The notes beneath the pieces were generated by a model. It saw only the letters and a program-made list of their open reading frames with translations, did no database searches and was not told the origin of the DNA. The position numbers were made by a program, and so were the translations under genes. Positions 1-13,000 of a stretch of DNA of 64,000 bases are shown here, in pieces. This DNA comes from Aphelocoma coerulescens (taxonomy: Eukaryota; Chordata; Aves; Passeriformes; Corvidae). The stretch is taken from the NCBI RefSeq assembly GCF_041296385.1, contig NC_091014.1, positions 12,933,578 to 12,997,577 of the forward strand, in the 5' to 3' direction. Within the stretch, counting starts at the first letter, position 1. Each line of letters begins with the position of its first letter.

Positions 1-1449
1 TGCTGAACTGTGATAGCATTAAATACATAATATTCTGAAGTATTGTGTAAAGGGGGATTTGTATGGTTAAAGGGTTTGGTAAGCTAGAAAATCAGGTTCT
101 AGTTTCAAACCTTTCTTGCACTCAGTTTACCATACCTTTCAATATTTCTATTCACCAGTTAGTGCTTTTTATGTCAGTAAGTCATGCCTGCCTTCATTTA
201 GTAAATAAAAGTATTGGAAAATTGCTAATTGAGGTGTTTTATCATCAAACTACTCCTTGACCTGGAGTATGAACAGCTGAGGAATAGGAAGGGAATTTTT
301 CAAAGCAGTTTCCAAACAGTGCGTGTTGGTGTTTTCCTTGCATCTATTGCTACCCCAAGCAACAGCATGTAGATGGTCTAAGAACTGATATTACTAAATG
401 AATATAACCCTTTCTTTTTAATAAGAGATGGTATCTAATAAAAGGAGAGGAAATTTAGCAGACTAATGTCAAATGATTTTGTATTGTTCGTCACTGTAGA
501 AAGAATTACTCACCATGACAAAATGGATTTGTTGCTTATATGAACTGACAGTGAAACCAAAACCATTTTCAAATGGAATTATGAGTATATCATCATCACA
601 GTACCATGGATATAAAATGATTTTGATTGCTGGATTGCAAAGTAGGTCCCTAACAACCTCTGCTAATATGAAGTGTCAGTTTTACAGCTGATGGTAGTGT
701 TAAGGATGCAGTATTTGTTTCTCTTTAACAATTTACACTTTACTAAAAGGTATAAAAATAGGTTTTGATCTGTAAAGTGGAAGCATGAACTTAAGAAGTC
801 AAAGTAATAATTTAAGAGAACTGCCTTGTAGGCATAGGGGAGTTGGGCACAGGTGTATGAGACAAGTGGGTGCTGCATTGCCTATGAGCTGTGTCAAACT
901 GCTGCTTGCACAGCTTTGGAAAGGACATTGAAGCATAATCACACTCATTCTTCTCATTTGCAAAACTTCTATTTACCTAAGGCATGGCTGGTACTGAGAT
1001 GCTGAAATATAAATGTTCCCTCGTGCTAGTTTTGTTCCAGGTATTTAGCATTCAGCAAAGACTGACCCAGAAAACAACAGAATATGGAAAATAAATATTA
1101 TCATCCCTACCTTTCATCAACATAATTCTTCCTCCAGAGAATAACAGTGGGTCCAGTGGTGCAAATAAAAATACCCTTGTGTCACATTGTGGGTGAATTG
1201 TTCTCCTATGGCTGTATCTCGACAGAAAACAAACCCGTTATTTTCACCATTGGTTTCATTTAAATCAGGATTATGTCCCAGGTCTTGTTTACTGCTTGTT
1301 TGTTTTCACAAATATTTTACAGTTTTCAGTTTAAAAACTATGAGTGTAATTTATTTTAGACTAAATGTGAAGGCAGGTATGCAAGCTTTTTACTGTTCTA
1401 TCTTCTAATATCAAAATTAATCTTGGCTTTGCATTCATCTGATATGCAA

Positions 1450-1600
1450 AGAATCATAAAATGATTGCCATGGAATGGTTTGGGTTGGAAGGGATCTACT
1501 TCCAACCCCCAAATCTTGATGTATGGCAAGACTTCTCAAAATGCACAGCTGCATCCTCGTTCTCAGGAGCACAGGGAGCCATCACCAGGGTGGAGATTTG
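1450..1600 (-). mobile_element. CR1 LINE 3' tail, antisense
   Basis: It begins AGAATCATAAAATGATTG and then ATGGAATGGTTTGGGTTGGA, the reverse complement of the well-known avian CR1 3' end, followed by CTTCCAACCCCC. Similarity fades after about 1560-1600. It is a 5'-truncated non-LTR retrotransposon copy, ordinary for bird introns. The right border is approximate. Confidence 0.8.
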
Positions 1601-3600
1601 TTCTGATTACAGTTATATACAAATATATACAAATAACAGTTCAGAAGATTTCTTAGATTTACTTTCCTGATTCTTGTTTCTAGGACAGGATAGCTGTTCT
1701 AAATAAAATTAAATCAGTGAATTTAACAAGTATTTTATTATACTTCCAAGCTCTACTTTGTAAGTACTTCATTCCTGTTTCACATGAAAGACTACAACTA
1801 CTCATAGCAATGCAGCTGCAGAGGTTCAGCCAAAGGCATCATAGGGACAATACAGAAATCTTATGTCATCATTTTGAAACTTTCAGCACTTTAAATGCCC
1901 CTTCATGGTGGCAGTGTTGGGTAGACTTGTCTCTTTGTCCTGACGTCTCCAAAATTGCCACCTTCTGCCTCATTTCCAATAAGGTAGAGGCAGGACATTT
2001 AACATATTTTAAAAAATCCTATTAAAAGTTTAGAAAATTTCAAAATTAATTTAATAATAAATAAATTGAAAGTTTCAAATTGCTTTGTGTAAAGGTTAGT
2101 TTCCTATAAACCTAACTGACAGATTTTTATAAAACAAAGCTCGCTAGAGTCTCTCAATATTCTGGTAAAATTACCAGTTCAATTTATCCGTAGCAGATAG
2201 AAGGCACCAGGATGTGCACAAATGACATGCATTCTGCTCAGCTGAGGACCAGGCTCAGCAGTCCTTCCTCCTCTGTTGGAAGTTGCTTTTCTGTAGGGTC
2301 TTTGAGCACAGAACTATGTGAGTTTTGAAAAAAACTATTTATCTCTGCATTTGACAGGTGAAGACAGTGCTAATTCAGTCCCTTCCTCTATGTTAAACAT
2401 TCTTCAAAGATCCATCTTCTTTTGAAGTTTTCTACTATTTTCTAACAGTTTGCTTGTCGCATGAGCACAGCTATTTAGAGGATGTATTTTGTTTTCCAAA
2501 GTGTCAGTGACACATTATCACAATTATCCTGTGCTGCACAGAGACCCATAGTGCAGATTCTTCCTAAAATGAACATTGCTTTCCTATTGTTACCAAAACC
2601 ACAAATCTGCACTTAGGTTTATCTTTCTGGTGATTAGACATTTAAAAACTATAAGGCTTGATTCGGCATCTTCAGCATAGCACAGCTCCAAGTTCTGTGT
2701 GTGTGAATACCTAAACTACAGTGAAAACACATGCTAGGTGCTGAATGGTTGATTACAAGATGATAATTAACTCTATGAGAATCCACATGAAGTTCTGCAA
2801 GGCAAAGGAACAAAATCCATATCAGACTTCATGGGATTACCTTGAAGGAAACCACCTCACTGACAGGCACTTTTGCTAGACCACAAATAACAGTTCCCAA
2901 AAAAGGACACTGCTAACTTACCTAAAATCTACGGCTGGCTGTCTTAACAGCGCAAGTTGTTCCCTAACTGATTACAGTTTGAGAATGGTGATGATTCTTT
3001 CACTTTGCTGCTTGAGGCCAATTCTGGGTGATATTAGAGTGACTGCAAGCAGAAATGGAAACACAGAATGAACTAATCTTACAGCAGTTCTGAAGAGCAA
3101 TTCTAGCTGAGTGACCAAGAGAAAAAGCTTGTATACTTTCAAACCTAAAAGCTTATTGAGACTATCAAGATGAAATTGCTTTCTCTATATTAAAATCATT
3201 TTGTCTCTCTTAAGAATTCCATTAAAATCTTGAATGGCTGTGATTGAAAAAAATCATTTCTCCAAGTTTGCAGTGGAGCAGCATCAGTTTCAAAGGCTTT
3301 GGTTTTCAGGAGCTGTGCTGGTGGCATATTTTACGTTTAGATAGCATGTCTCACCTGAAGGATCCCAAATCACTGTACAAAATCTGAAGTGTGTGAAGGA
3401 ATTGCCTCCTTTAACCATCAAAGTAAAGACATGCAGCCACCTATAAGGTCAAACAGCATAGCCCACATAACACAACTCAACACAGACAGTAAACACAAAT
3501 ACTACAAGAACACCAAATCCAAACAGATCTCCCTATCCAGTGGACCTAAATTTGGACAGGTCATGGCTGTTATCTAAATATCCTTACCAAAAAAATTTTT

Positions 3601-3629
3601 AAGACATCTCCAATTTTGGGAGACGTCTT
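3601..3629. repeat. Short inverted repeat (hairpin)
   Basis: Arms AAGACATCTCC (3601-3611) and GGAGACGTCTT (3619-3629) pair with a single A/G difference around a 7-base loop AATTTTG. It has no known role and could be a relic of a small inverted-repeat transposon or chance. Confidence 0.5.
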
Positions 3630-6600
3630 TTGGGAAATGTCTTTGCCCTGCAACGAACAGTTCAGTACTATCTCAAGTGAACTCTGAATTACTCAGCTGC
3701 TGCCATTGTAGCCCATGCTGCCTTTAGGAAGCAGTCCACCAGAAGGCAAGTGGCTTTAGTCCAAACTCTTTCAAAGCAATTCAGTTTCCCACAGAGAAAA
3801 TCCTGTATTATGTCTCTCACCACACCCTTCTGTCTTTGGAAGATAGTATAAACTCATAGGTTGCATCACTGTCCTACAAATGCTGTTGCAAAAGACCTTA
3901 CCCCCTTTATAGCATGGAATATGCATGGTATGGTATTCTTGCTTAGAATCACATAAATGGGATACTTTATTTGCCCTTTTGTTATGTGTAGGCCAATAGA
4001 AATCACCTCTGGTTTGGCATGTTTTGCAGTTCACTCTGGATGCTACCAAGATAATAAAACAGAAATTCTTGTTCAGAACATTTCAAAATTAGCAAAGGAA
4101 GCATGACTGAATTCAGCTATGAACTCATCCAGATTCCTCTAATGCAAGCAAAGTAGTTTTATATGAAAACAAGACAGTTATTTGCTGCACTTCATCTACT
4201 GAATTACAAATACTTTGAAGCTACCTGAATAAAAAGTATGTTAAAGGGATTTACGTGCATTTACCTTCATGTACAGTCAGTTGTTGTTATTGGCAACATA
4301 CATCCCTCTAGCAAAATCTTCCTCTTCTTGATGATAAAAGACATTTTGCAATTGAGTTGTATAAAAGCAGGGGTCAAGTCATCTGTGGTCAAGTCATCCA
4401 AACACATCCATTAAACTTCCCCTTTTATTGCTGTACTTGAATAAGCACAAATATTGTCACTATTTTTCACAGTTTTAACCAAACTAAAAATTTTATCTTC
4501 ATCAGAACCTACGTTGTGTTAAAGAAACATTACCACCTCACCATCTTTTTCACTTTGTACAGAAATGGACAGGGAGGTCTTAATCTAGCAGGACTATGTA
4601 CATGTACCACATGGCAAGTCAGGAAGGAGGGGAGGAGAAAGCAAAATTTCAAGAAAAAATAGAAATTGCATTTTAGTTATTCAAAACACAGCAGAGAAAT
4701 TGATGCTGCATCTTTAAATAACTTGAGAAATATATTTCACCTTTAATTCCCCATTTTCCTATTCAGAACAAGTGCTGCCCAGGACTGGTTTTCGAGCGGA
4801 TTCCTCTGGCAAGTATTCTTCAGCCTTTGTTTTTTGTAAACTAGTTGTCCTTCATTTTATGTTTTAGCTATTCTTTTTTTAATCATTTCTCCAGATGATG
4901 GCCAGTCATGACTACCCAGTCACCATTTTATTTTGTATGATCTTTGTGGGGTTGTAGAATGCTTATTCTAAAACTTTTTCTAATAGATTTGCATTTTGAG
5001 GAAGGAAAGGTATTTCTTTTTCCTCAGCCAGTTTTTGTTTATGTTTTACTGTGTTTTATGTGTACTTTCCTATTAGTGTTCACTCTTTAGCAGAAAAGTG
5101 TATCTCTATAGCTCATGCTATTTAAGATTAAGCAATAATTTTTTTAAATCTGAATTTAATTCTCTCTTAATTCTATCACCAATTCCTTGCTTCCTTGCTC
5201 AACATATATCTTGTGCTGTAAATATGTAAAAGCAAAAACTTCAAAAATCAGGAGATTTTTGGGGTGTTTGAGTCAACACTGATCTTGTAAAATGGCAATG
5301 GACTTTTTTTAAGAACAGCAATATTTGATTTCCCAGTGTGATCATGCTAAGTGAACAGTTAAAACAGGCATCCCATACAAAAAAAGGCTGTTTTGACAAT
5401 CCTATCAAAGTTTTTCTAGTCCTACACAAGTTGGACAGAGATCCTAAATTAAATGTAGCATTGGACTGGTTTTGCATAACCCAGTAGGGTTTATACATTG
5501 AATAACTCTGTTAGCACACCAGTTATTTTTTCTTTTCTTTGATGATTTTCAAACTGAAGTTTTTATTTGCCAGCTTTTCCTCTCTATAAATATCAAGAGG
5601 GAATATGTATGATTTTTTAAAAAGCTACTCACATTACAGACCAGCAGATCCATGACTGTTTTCAAGCTTTTCACATCTTTCAAGAGCATCTGAAACTCAG
5701 ATAAGTTATTGTACTTTTGTGTCAATCACAATTCACAATTTATAATTATTTGTATGAAATGAAAATCTTCACCATCTTCAGCAAAGGAGCCCAAATTAGT
5801 TTTTTCTTTTCAGTAGGTAGCTGAATACACTCAGAAAGACTGTAAAATTATTACAGCAAAGCACTTCAACTTTGCTTTAATTGCAATATAGAAGAGATTT
5901 AATAAAAAAATTTATATCAACATTTACAGGATCATCTTGAATAGCAGATTTATCACTGTAAGATCACATAGCACTTGTTCAACTTGTCTCACACAGAAAA
6001 TTAATTAATCATTTTCAGGTATATATTTTCTCAACGTTTAAGAAACAACTGCATGTACACTTATCAGTGTGTAGTTCACCCAGCTATTCAGATAAATACA
6101 GTGCAGAAAGGTAGCTGGGAGTTGATAATCACATCTTCACCTGTGAGATCTCACTATTGTTCAGTAACTATCTATTCTGGTACCATTACATTTAAAGCAA
6201 ATCCCCCATCGTTCAAGAACCAGAAAGAATTTCCCAATGCTCTTTACTGTCCTCGCTGTGCAGCAATGATCAGATCACAGCTTGTCCAATACCATTCTCA
6301 AATTCATGGGGGAGCCAGCTGGTTTTATAGCCTAGCAAAATGAATTGGTGTGAGTGTTTTTCTTCCAGGCCAAATGAACTGTTAAAAAAGTTTTCCTTCA
6401 CACAAAAAGAAGAAACAAAGTGGTATAACTATGAAAAAAAAAAAAAAGAGAGAATGAAGTTACTACCCAGCCAAGTTAAAGTTCTTTTTCTAATATAAAT
6501 CCATAGAGAGGCAAGGAAGGACAGGGAGCATTGTCATTCTGTCAGAGAATAACCATATAACATGATCAAAAATATTGACTTTAAGGTGAAACTCTCAGTA

Positions 6601-7839
6601 AAACTGGTGGGAGACAGGACATTAAAATACATTAAGTTGACTGGAAAGATAAGCAAATTGGAAAAGACAGTGTTAATTCAGTACTGGCTTGTGTGCAAGC
6701 CTATTCATCTCTTCTTCTTTGGTATGAACCACAAGGTGCTAATCTAGGTTAGCAAGAGAAAACAAAAAAAAACACATTTTCCATAATGAAGTTGTATTAA
6801 CCAACACTTTGTAGTATTTTGCAAGGCACAGGAGTGTCATTTTCTGTAAGTACAGGCAATTTTCTCTGTATGATCAACTGAAAATCTGCTCCAGCAAGAA
6901 AACACAAAATTTAGTCTATCTAACAATCCTTTGTGAGTAAGAAAAAAGTACCAGAATCCTGGAGAAGCAAGCACTAGAGGAATATCGGATGAAATGTAAT
7001 CATTTACATGGGTAAGAGTACTTAATCAATGTATGTTCAGGAATATTGAAACTGCTGCCACATGATCATTGGGGCTTTTAGTAAATCTACCAAACATGAG
7101 CTCCTGTAGGAAAAGCACAAAATAGTGAACAACTTACCTGTCTTTCAGAAATAAGAAAAAGGATCTCAGCCACATCAAGGCTTTAGAACATATTGTTGAT
7201 CAAGACTAACTGCCAATATGGAGATAAACTGAGAACTATGCAAAGGGAGTTTAGCAAAAGTTTGTTGGTTGGACTAACCTGGTAACTGATTTTTTACACC
7301 AAACAAGTGGTACGTGCTTAGTTAATCTGTACTTTGCATTTTACAAAGTGCCAGTTATAATTGAAACACTTCCATGTTAGCCTGCAAAAGACAGTGCTTA
7401 GCATGAAATGTAAAGACAAATGACGAGAAAGCAGCTAAGCAATTTTACTAGAAGAACAGTTTCTGGGCTGAAAGAGTAATATTATTGAAGAGCCTTGCAT
7501 TAAGTCTTCTGTCTTATTTTCAAGAACCACTTAAGCACAAAAACCAAGAGAAGAAGTCAGCTCTACTTTCAGAGATGTAAACTCAGTAATCTATGGCCTA
7601 GCTGTCTCCAGAGCAATGGAAAGGTGATCAGTGCAGCCAATGGAGTCGTATCATACCCAACATGAAAGCTGAAATAACCAGCAAACGTGTTTGTGTACCA
7701 GTCAGTCACCAGAGATACTGTGATATTATGATATTACTGCAAGGCAGGTGACCTAGGCCACAAACAAGCTCAGTTGCCAGTGTATTCTTTGCCGGTGTCT
7801 TTACTGGTAAGGTCTGTGTGCTGTTGGCTTGCCGAGGTT

Positions 7840-7905
7840 TGCAATAACCAGAAGCTGGACTCGATGACCCAGGGATCCTTTCCAGTCCTGTGTTTTGCTT
7901 CCTTA
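7840..7905 (+). mobile_element. 3' end of an old CR1/L3-type LINE
   Basis: AGCTGGACTCGATGACCC, then CCTTTCCAGTCCTGTG, resembles the terminal segment of old CR1 LINEs (…GGACTAGATGAC…GGTCCCTTCCAG…). It is short and diverged, and the 5' limit is unclear. Confidence 0.5.
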
Positions 7906-9974
7906 GTGGGACAGAAAAGAACATTATTTTTTAAAAGCAGTTTTCAGTGCCCTGGTGAGAGTTGGCAGGCAACGGACTCCACTGAATTCCAACTCTTTAG
8001 GAAGGAAGGCTCTTCTGAATGAGCATTGTGGCCCAGTCAGTTAATCCAAAGGCTTCCAAATTGTGTTAGGGTTCACAGAAAAGTATGCCCCTATACAGAA
8101 TTTTTTAGCCTAAACATTTTCATGGTCAACATGGCTTACCTATTCCATTCTAAATGGGTAGAAAAACAGCCTCTTTTAAAAAAGAAATAGTACCCCTTAT
8201 TTTAGAGTCTAGTGCCAACACTGGTTTGAATCAGCTTTGTCAATTTATTTGAGGGACGTTTTCATCTCAGTTTGCCAGAGCAAGTGTTCTTCACAACCTG
8301 ACATTCTTATACTTTTGTATTGTATTCCCAACTGTGCATATTCATTCACTTGTGCACAACAAAGGTAGCTCATTTTGTGACAGACTGCTGGAGACAGTGC
8401 CTTTGAGTGTTAAACCTGGGGTACAAATGATGATTACACTGTGTCTATCTACAAAGCTGTTTCCCTAGTGCTAAACCCCATCCTTGTATGTGGATGCTAA
8501 AAAGCAGGAGCAGAGGAATTTTCCAGCTGCCTTTGCATTTTATCACCACACTTGTAGGCACAGCAAACCAGGTAAAGTATTTCTTTCATCTGAAATTCCT
8601 TTGCCTCTCAAACTTTTAAATTATTTGCATTAAGCTAACATACTGTACACACACAGACTTCATTTGTTCCTTTATTTAGTGTTGAGACCCATCAAATAAA
8701 TTGAAGAAGTCAGTATAATAAACTGGTTCTGTTTAGGTTTGCCTTCTCAATTATATGAGAAACAAGTTGGTAGGGAAAGGTAATACTTTTATTTTACCAA
8801 TTGAAATATTTGTGATTCAGTCTCACTTTCCCCAGTATAGATTGTTGAAATAATGCACTATGCTGCTGTTTACAGAGGATTTTTATTGCACAGTCATAAT
8901 ATAGAGCCAGTGCATGTCATTCTATATCTGTTTTTGCAATACCTGACTGAAACAAATTAGGCTTTCATCCCAGACTACACCTGGGATGTGCCCAATTCCG
9001 CAGTTTATGAGGTGTCCACTGATGGCTCTAAGGGGAGATCTGTAAATGAGAGCTGCTGAAGTACCATGTTTCAGCCATCTGTAATCCCTCCCATACTGAG
9101 GGAACAAGGCACAGCTGGAGACACTTATGAGCAGTTTGTTGAAATCTTCCTTATCATCCCTTTTTTCTCTTGGGGTCAGCAACAAGCTGACACTGACCAG
9201 AAGCTTTTGTGTCACAATGTATAGACCAGAGTGCAATTCATAGAAAAGACCATTCCTGTCAATCACTGCTTTAGGTGATGAGCCTAAAGCATCTCTGAGC
9301 ATGACGACAAAGTGAAAGTCACAACAGACAACAGACAACTTCTTAGTCCTCTAAATGCTTACGGTTTTATTTTATAATATTTGAAATATTTTCAGTTTAA
9401 ACTCTGAGACTGAGAGGTTTATAATGATAATTTTCATCAAAACTCCTTATTGAGGGTATTACCTGAAAGTGGAATATTCAAAAGCTACATTACATAAAAA
9501 GACATATATATATATACATATCTGTGTTTGGAACTTAAATGGCCTGTAATGATTTTCATATTTTGTGAGTTGGACTGATGTATCTCTCTCTCCCATTTCA
9601 GTTTATTCTTTATGGGATTTAATGAACTGCAAGGAAAAGACAAATTAAGTACCAGAGGTGGATGAACAGCAGTCCATTATACAGTCAGTTTTAGGAAGAC
9701 ATATTTATAACCTGTATTTTGGACAGACTTTTCCATACTGTTCTTCCGTGACTGTATTCTAGTTTGGTTTACTTTATTCTACTAAACATAATCATCCTCC
9801 AAGAGACACCTACATTTTCAATTCTCCTCCTTGTCTGTGGCCCATTTGTTTCCACCAGCTCCAACCAGGATGCCATTAGTCACGTGCAATGAACACAAGG
9901 TGGGAGGGAAATTGGTGCAAACTCTCAAGATAAGACCAAAATACTTTGCTCAGTGGGATTTCCCTTTAAACCAG

Positions 9975-10066
9975 GTCCCGATTACAAGGAGCTGGATGTT
10001 CACCTTCGGAGAATGGAGTCTGGGTTTGGCTTCAGGATCCTGGGAGGAGATGAGCCTGGACAGCCT
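9975..10066 (+). CDS. MAGI2: MAGI2 window exon 1: start of PDZ4
   Basis: This 92-bp exon has two bases finishing a split codon and then 30 codons from PDYKELDV to GDEPGQP. It encodes the first strands of PDZ4, including the carboxylate-binding loop SGFGF (around 10019-10033) that holds the free C-terminus of ligands, and the loop that follows. The acceptor is an ordinary CAG at 9972-9974 with a modest pyrimidine tract. The donor is GTGAGT at 10067. The preceding codon is completed by an exon outside the window; GT as bases 2 and 3 would give Gly if the missing base is G. Near identity to the vertebrate protein as I remember it supports the call. Confidence 0.93.
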
Positions 10067-13000
10067 GTGAGTTATTTCTTCCTGATTTTCCTGTTCCTTC
10101 CACATTCTATAATCTGTGTAAAGGTCAGAAAAATATTACTACATAACTGAACCCAAATGAACACCATGTTAAGGCTATAAGTAAAATTACTTTTATTCAT
10201 CCATAGAAAAAGACAGAACTCTCAGGTTGTTCACATCTAAAAGATGTCACAGTAAATTAAGTTAGAGTAAGAAGGCATTAAGGTAGAAACAGAGCATCAC
10301 TCATCCCATTACTGCACAGTGTGATGTGGCATCTCTTCATCTTGACTTTCTAAAATCAAGTTCAAGCAGAAGATTCTAAAAATCCAGTTATGTAAGACTA
10401 TCTATAACCATGTTCAGAGTAGGCAACTTGTATGCATAAGGTTAAAAGACACAGTCAGCAATGCAGTTTATTTCTAGAAACAGAAAACCTCACCAGGGAG
10501 TGATAGTCAATGTTCCAGGTTAGATGACAACATCATGGGAGGCACCAGGCATAAAAGTGATAGCTTTATACCATTAGGAGGGAGACACCTCTGTAACCAA
10601 ATAACAGGTAACAAAATGAACATAGATGTTTTGCTAAAAAAATATAATATAAAATAAACCATACACACAATGTTTTAAAGAAACATTGCAGAAGCTCAGA
10701 AAATAAGGGTCAAATGTGCATGAGACACCACAAATGTGTACACATTTTGATAAATTACTGATCTATCTAAATGCTGTAATTTTGAGAGCAGGCATAATTA
10801 GTACTCCTTCAGAAAAAACTCGATGGTGTAACTGTAGTTTGACAGCTGGGACTAATCTCAAGTCAATAATGATAGTGTTTTATTATCACAATTTTAAGCA
10901 CAGTCTGAGTCCTGTTTCCTTACCACATTTCTGAGATAATGTATAATTAATTATTAGATTTGTCTATTCCCTAGTTGACAATTTATATATTCCATATTCA
11001 AATTAATACAGAATATTATATTTTTCACTCAGGCCTTAAGGTTAACCAGCACATGGCTTTGAGAGACAAAGAAGCTCTTATATTTTAAAATTGTCAACAT
11101 CTGTCAGAGTACTGATAAATCTTAATAGTTTACTGATGTCTCCCATAAAAAGAAAAGAATGCAGTGTATTCTGAAAAAAGATGCTTCAAATGCTGTTTGA
11201 AATGCAGTCTAGTTTAGAATAAGCATTTTGAATGGTTTTGCAAATATAAAGTACAGCTGCTGAGAAGGACTCCAAAACAGCACTGCTTCATCCTCTCCAC
11301 TTGCAGTGTGCCTGTCCCAATGCACATAAAAGAAGGCCACTGAGCCATCATCTGCACATTCTCCAGCTAAGCATTTTTCCTGTCCCTTCTGGATGGCCCA
11401 GCCAGTATAAGTTCTCAAAGCACACCTACTGGGTGAAGCCAAAAAGGAAATATGTTAGGTGGTAGTGGAAATGTTCCATTTTATCTTTTTATACTGTGAG
11501 CAAACAGTGCTAGAAAGGCACTACCTTCAGGTCCAAGTTGGATGGAGCTTTGAGCAACATGGTGTAGTGGAAGGTGTCCCTGCCCATGGCAGGGAGATTG
11601 GAACTAGAGGATTTTTCCTTTCCAACCCAAACCCATTCTATGATTCTATGAAGGTTTGAAAGTCTCCTTCTACCTGCTCTGGACAGTAATGTCTAATGTC
11701 ATTTCCTATCTCCCAGGAACATATCCCTGGCTACAAGGCTGCTCAGTATTTTGTGAGAGTGTCTCTTAGTGTCTCCTTTAGTGCTTTTTTCATTACAAAT
11801 GGATAATTAAGCAGTCACAGACTAAGCATCTGACTGGCTCTGCTTATTGGAGTTTTATGACAATCTCATGGGGAAAAGTGCAGCTCAAATGCCTTATCTA
11901 AAAGATGATTATTTATATAAAACTGAATTATTTTAACCTAAAAGACTAAGGAAAAAACTCGTGTAGAATATCTGAGTTTCTGATAGTTCATATTCATAAT
12001 ACATGCTGGAGTTGTGAGAGACTTGAGTCTCTGCTCAGCAATCCAATAGAAAGGAAATCTGAAACAAGCCTTTTGCCCTGCAGCTACATGCATTATGCAC
12101 TGAAGTGTTACAGAGGATAAGCTCCTTCTAGTGTCTCTTCAGCAAAGGACTGACCTGACTTTACTGTCCGAAGTCAAAGAGCCATAGCTGGATACCAAGT
12201 GCAGAGATAAGCACCTTGCTATTTTTGGAGAGCAGGACCAAAAATGCTGCCCTCTGTGAACCACCCTCTAACACATTTCACTGGCTTGTTGAACAATTGC
12301 TCCCAGCGTGCCCTTAGCCTCAAGGCTGCTATCTCTATTTCATGGTTTGCACATACAAAGCATTTTTCCCTGGGACTTATCAATCCAATGGACTTTATGT
12401 CTCTTTGCAAACATTTCTCAAAGTCCTCAGGAGTTAATAAGACCCTCACTTGAAGCTGAGGATTGTACAAGGCAAAAAGGCACCTTCTCAGAACTAAGTG
12501 TTGCAGTGCTGAAGTTTTCAATTCCCACTCCCTCGTTGTTGCCCATCTTCTTGTTTTCACTGCTCAAATTCAACACCAATAAACACAACAGATGTACTCT
12601 TTTTAGTGTCCCTCTATTTTGTATTCAAAGTACAAGACTTCTTAACTCTGCTCTCTCTCCTCCACTGCTTCTCTGCTCCCCCATGGACAGCCCACCTGCA
12701 GCCTCCCCCATTCCTTTCACCTCCAGAACAGGAGAAGCAGTTTTTGCCTGTTCTCCAAACCCCTGCCTTTCCTATGAAATAAGAACTGAGACACTTTGAA
12801 ATTTTTATTCCAGCTCTCCTGCTGTGCAGTCAGGTAACACAGAACAAAAGGAAGCTTTTGTCTTTGTGGTTTGATTTCTAAAAAGGAATATGGATTCTTC
12901 ACCATAAGGCAATAACTTTTTCAAATAAGTAGAATCCAAATAAAGTTATTTTAGAAGGATAATACTGACACTATAGAGGGATTGTAGCTTAGTTTCCTTC

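Larger units (their letters stand above)
1..9974. other. MAGI2 intron (3' part) before window exon 1
   Basis: The sequence is AT-rich and non-coding. Open frames here are short and unrecognised. It contains an antisense CR1 tail (1450-1600), a hairpin (3601-3629), the 3' end of an old LINE (7840-7905) and a short AT dinucleotide run near 9503-9520. A short tandem copy of GGTCAAGTCATC sits near 4373-4398. I see nothing else I can support. Confidence 0.85.

Noticed and set aside
8922..9338. 138-codon minus-strand open frame
   Set aside because: No recognisable protein and no exon signals; minus strand of a MAGI2 intron.
12308..12799. 163-codon + strand open frame, the longest in the window
   Set aside because: No recognisable domain, no splice or promoter context, composition like the intron around it; expected by chance in 64 kb.
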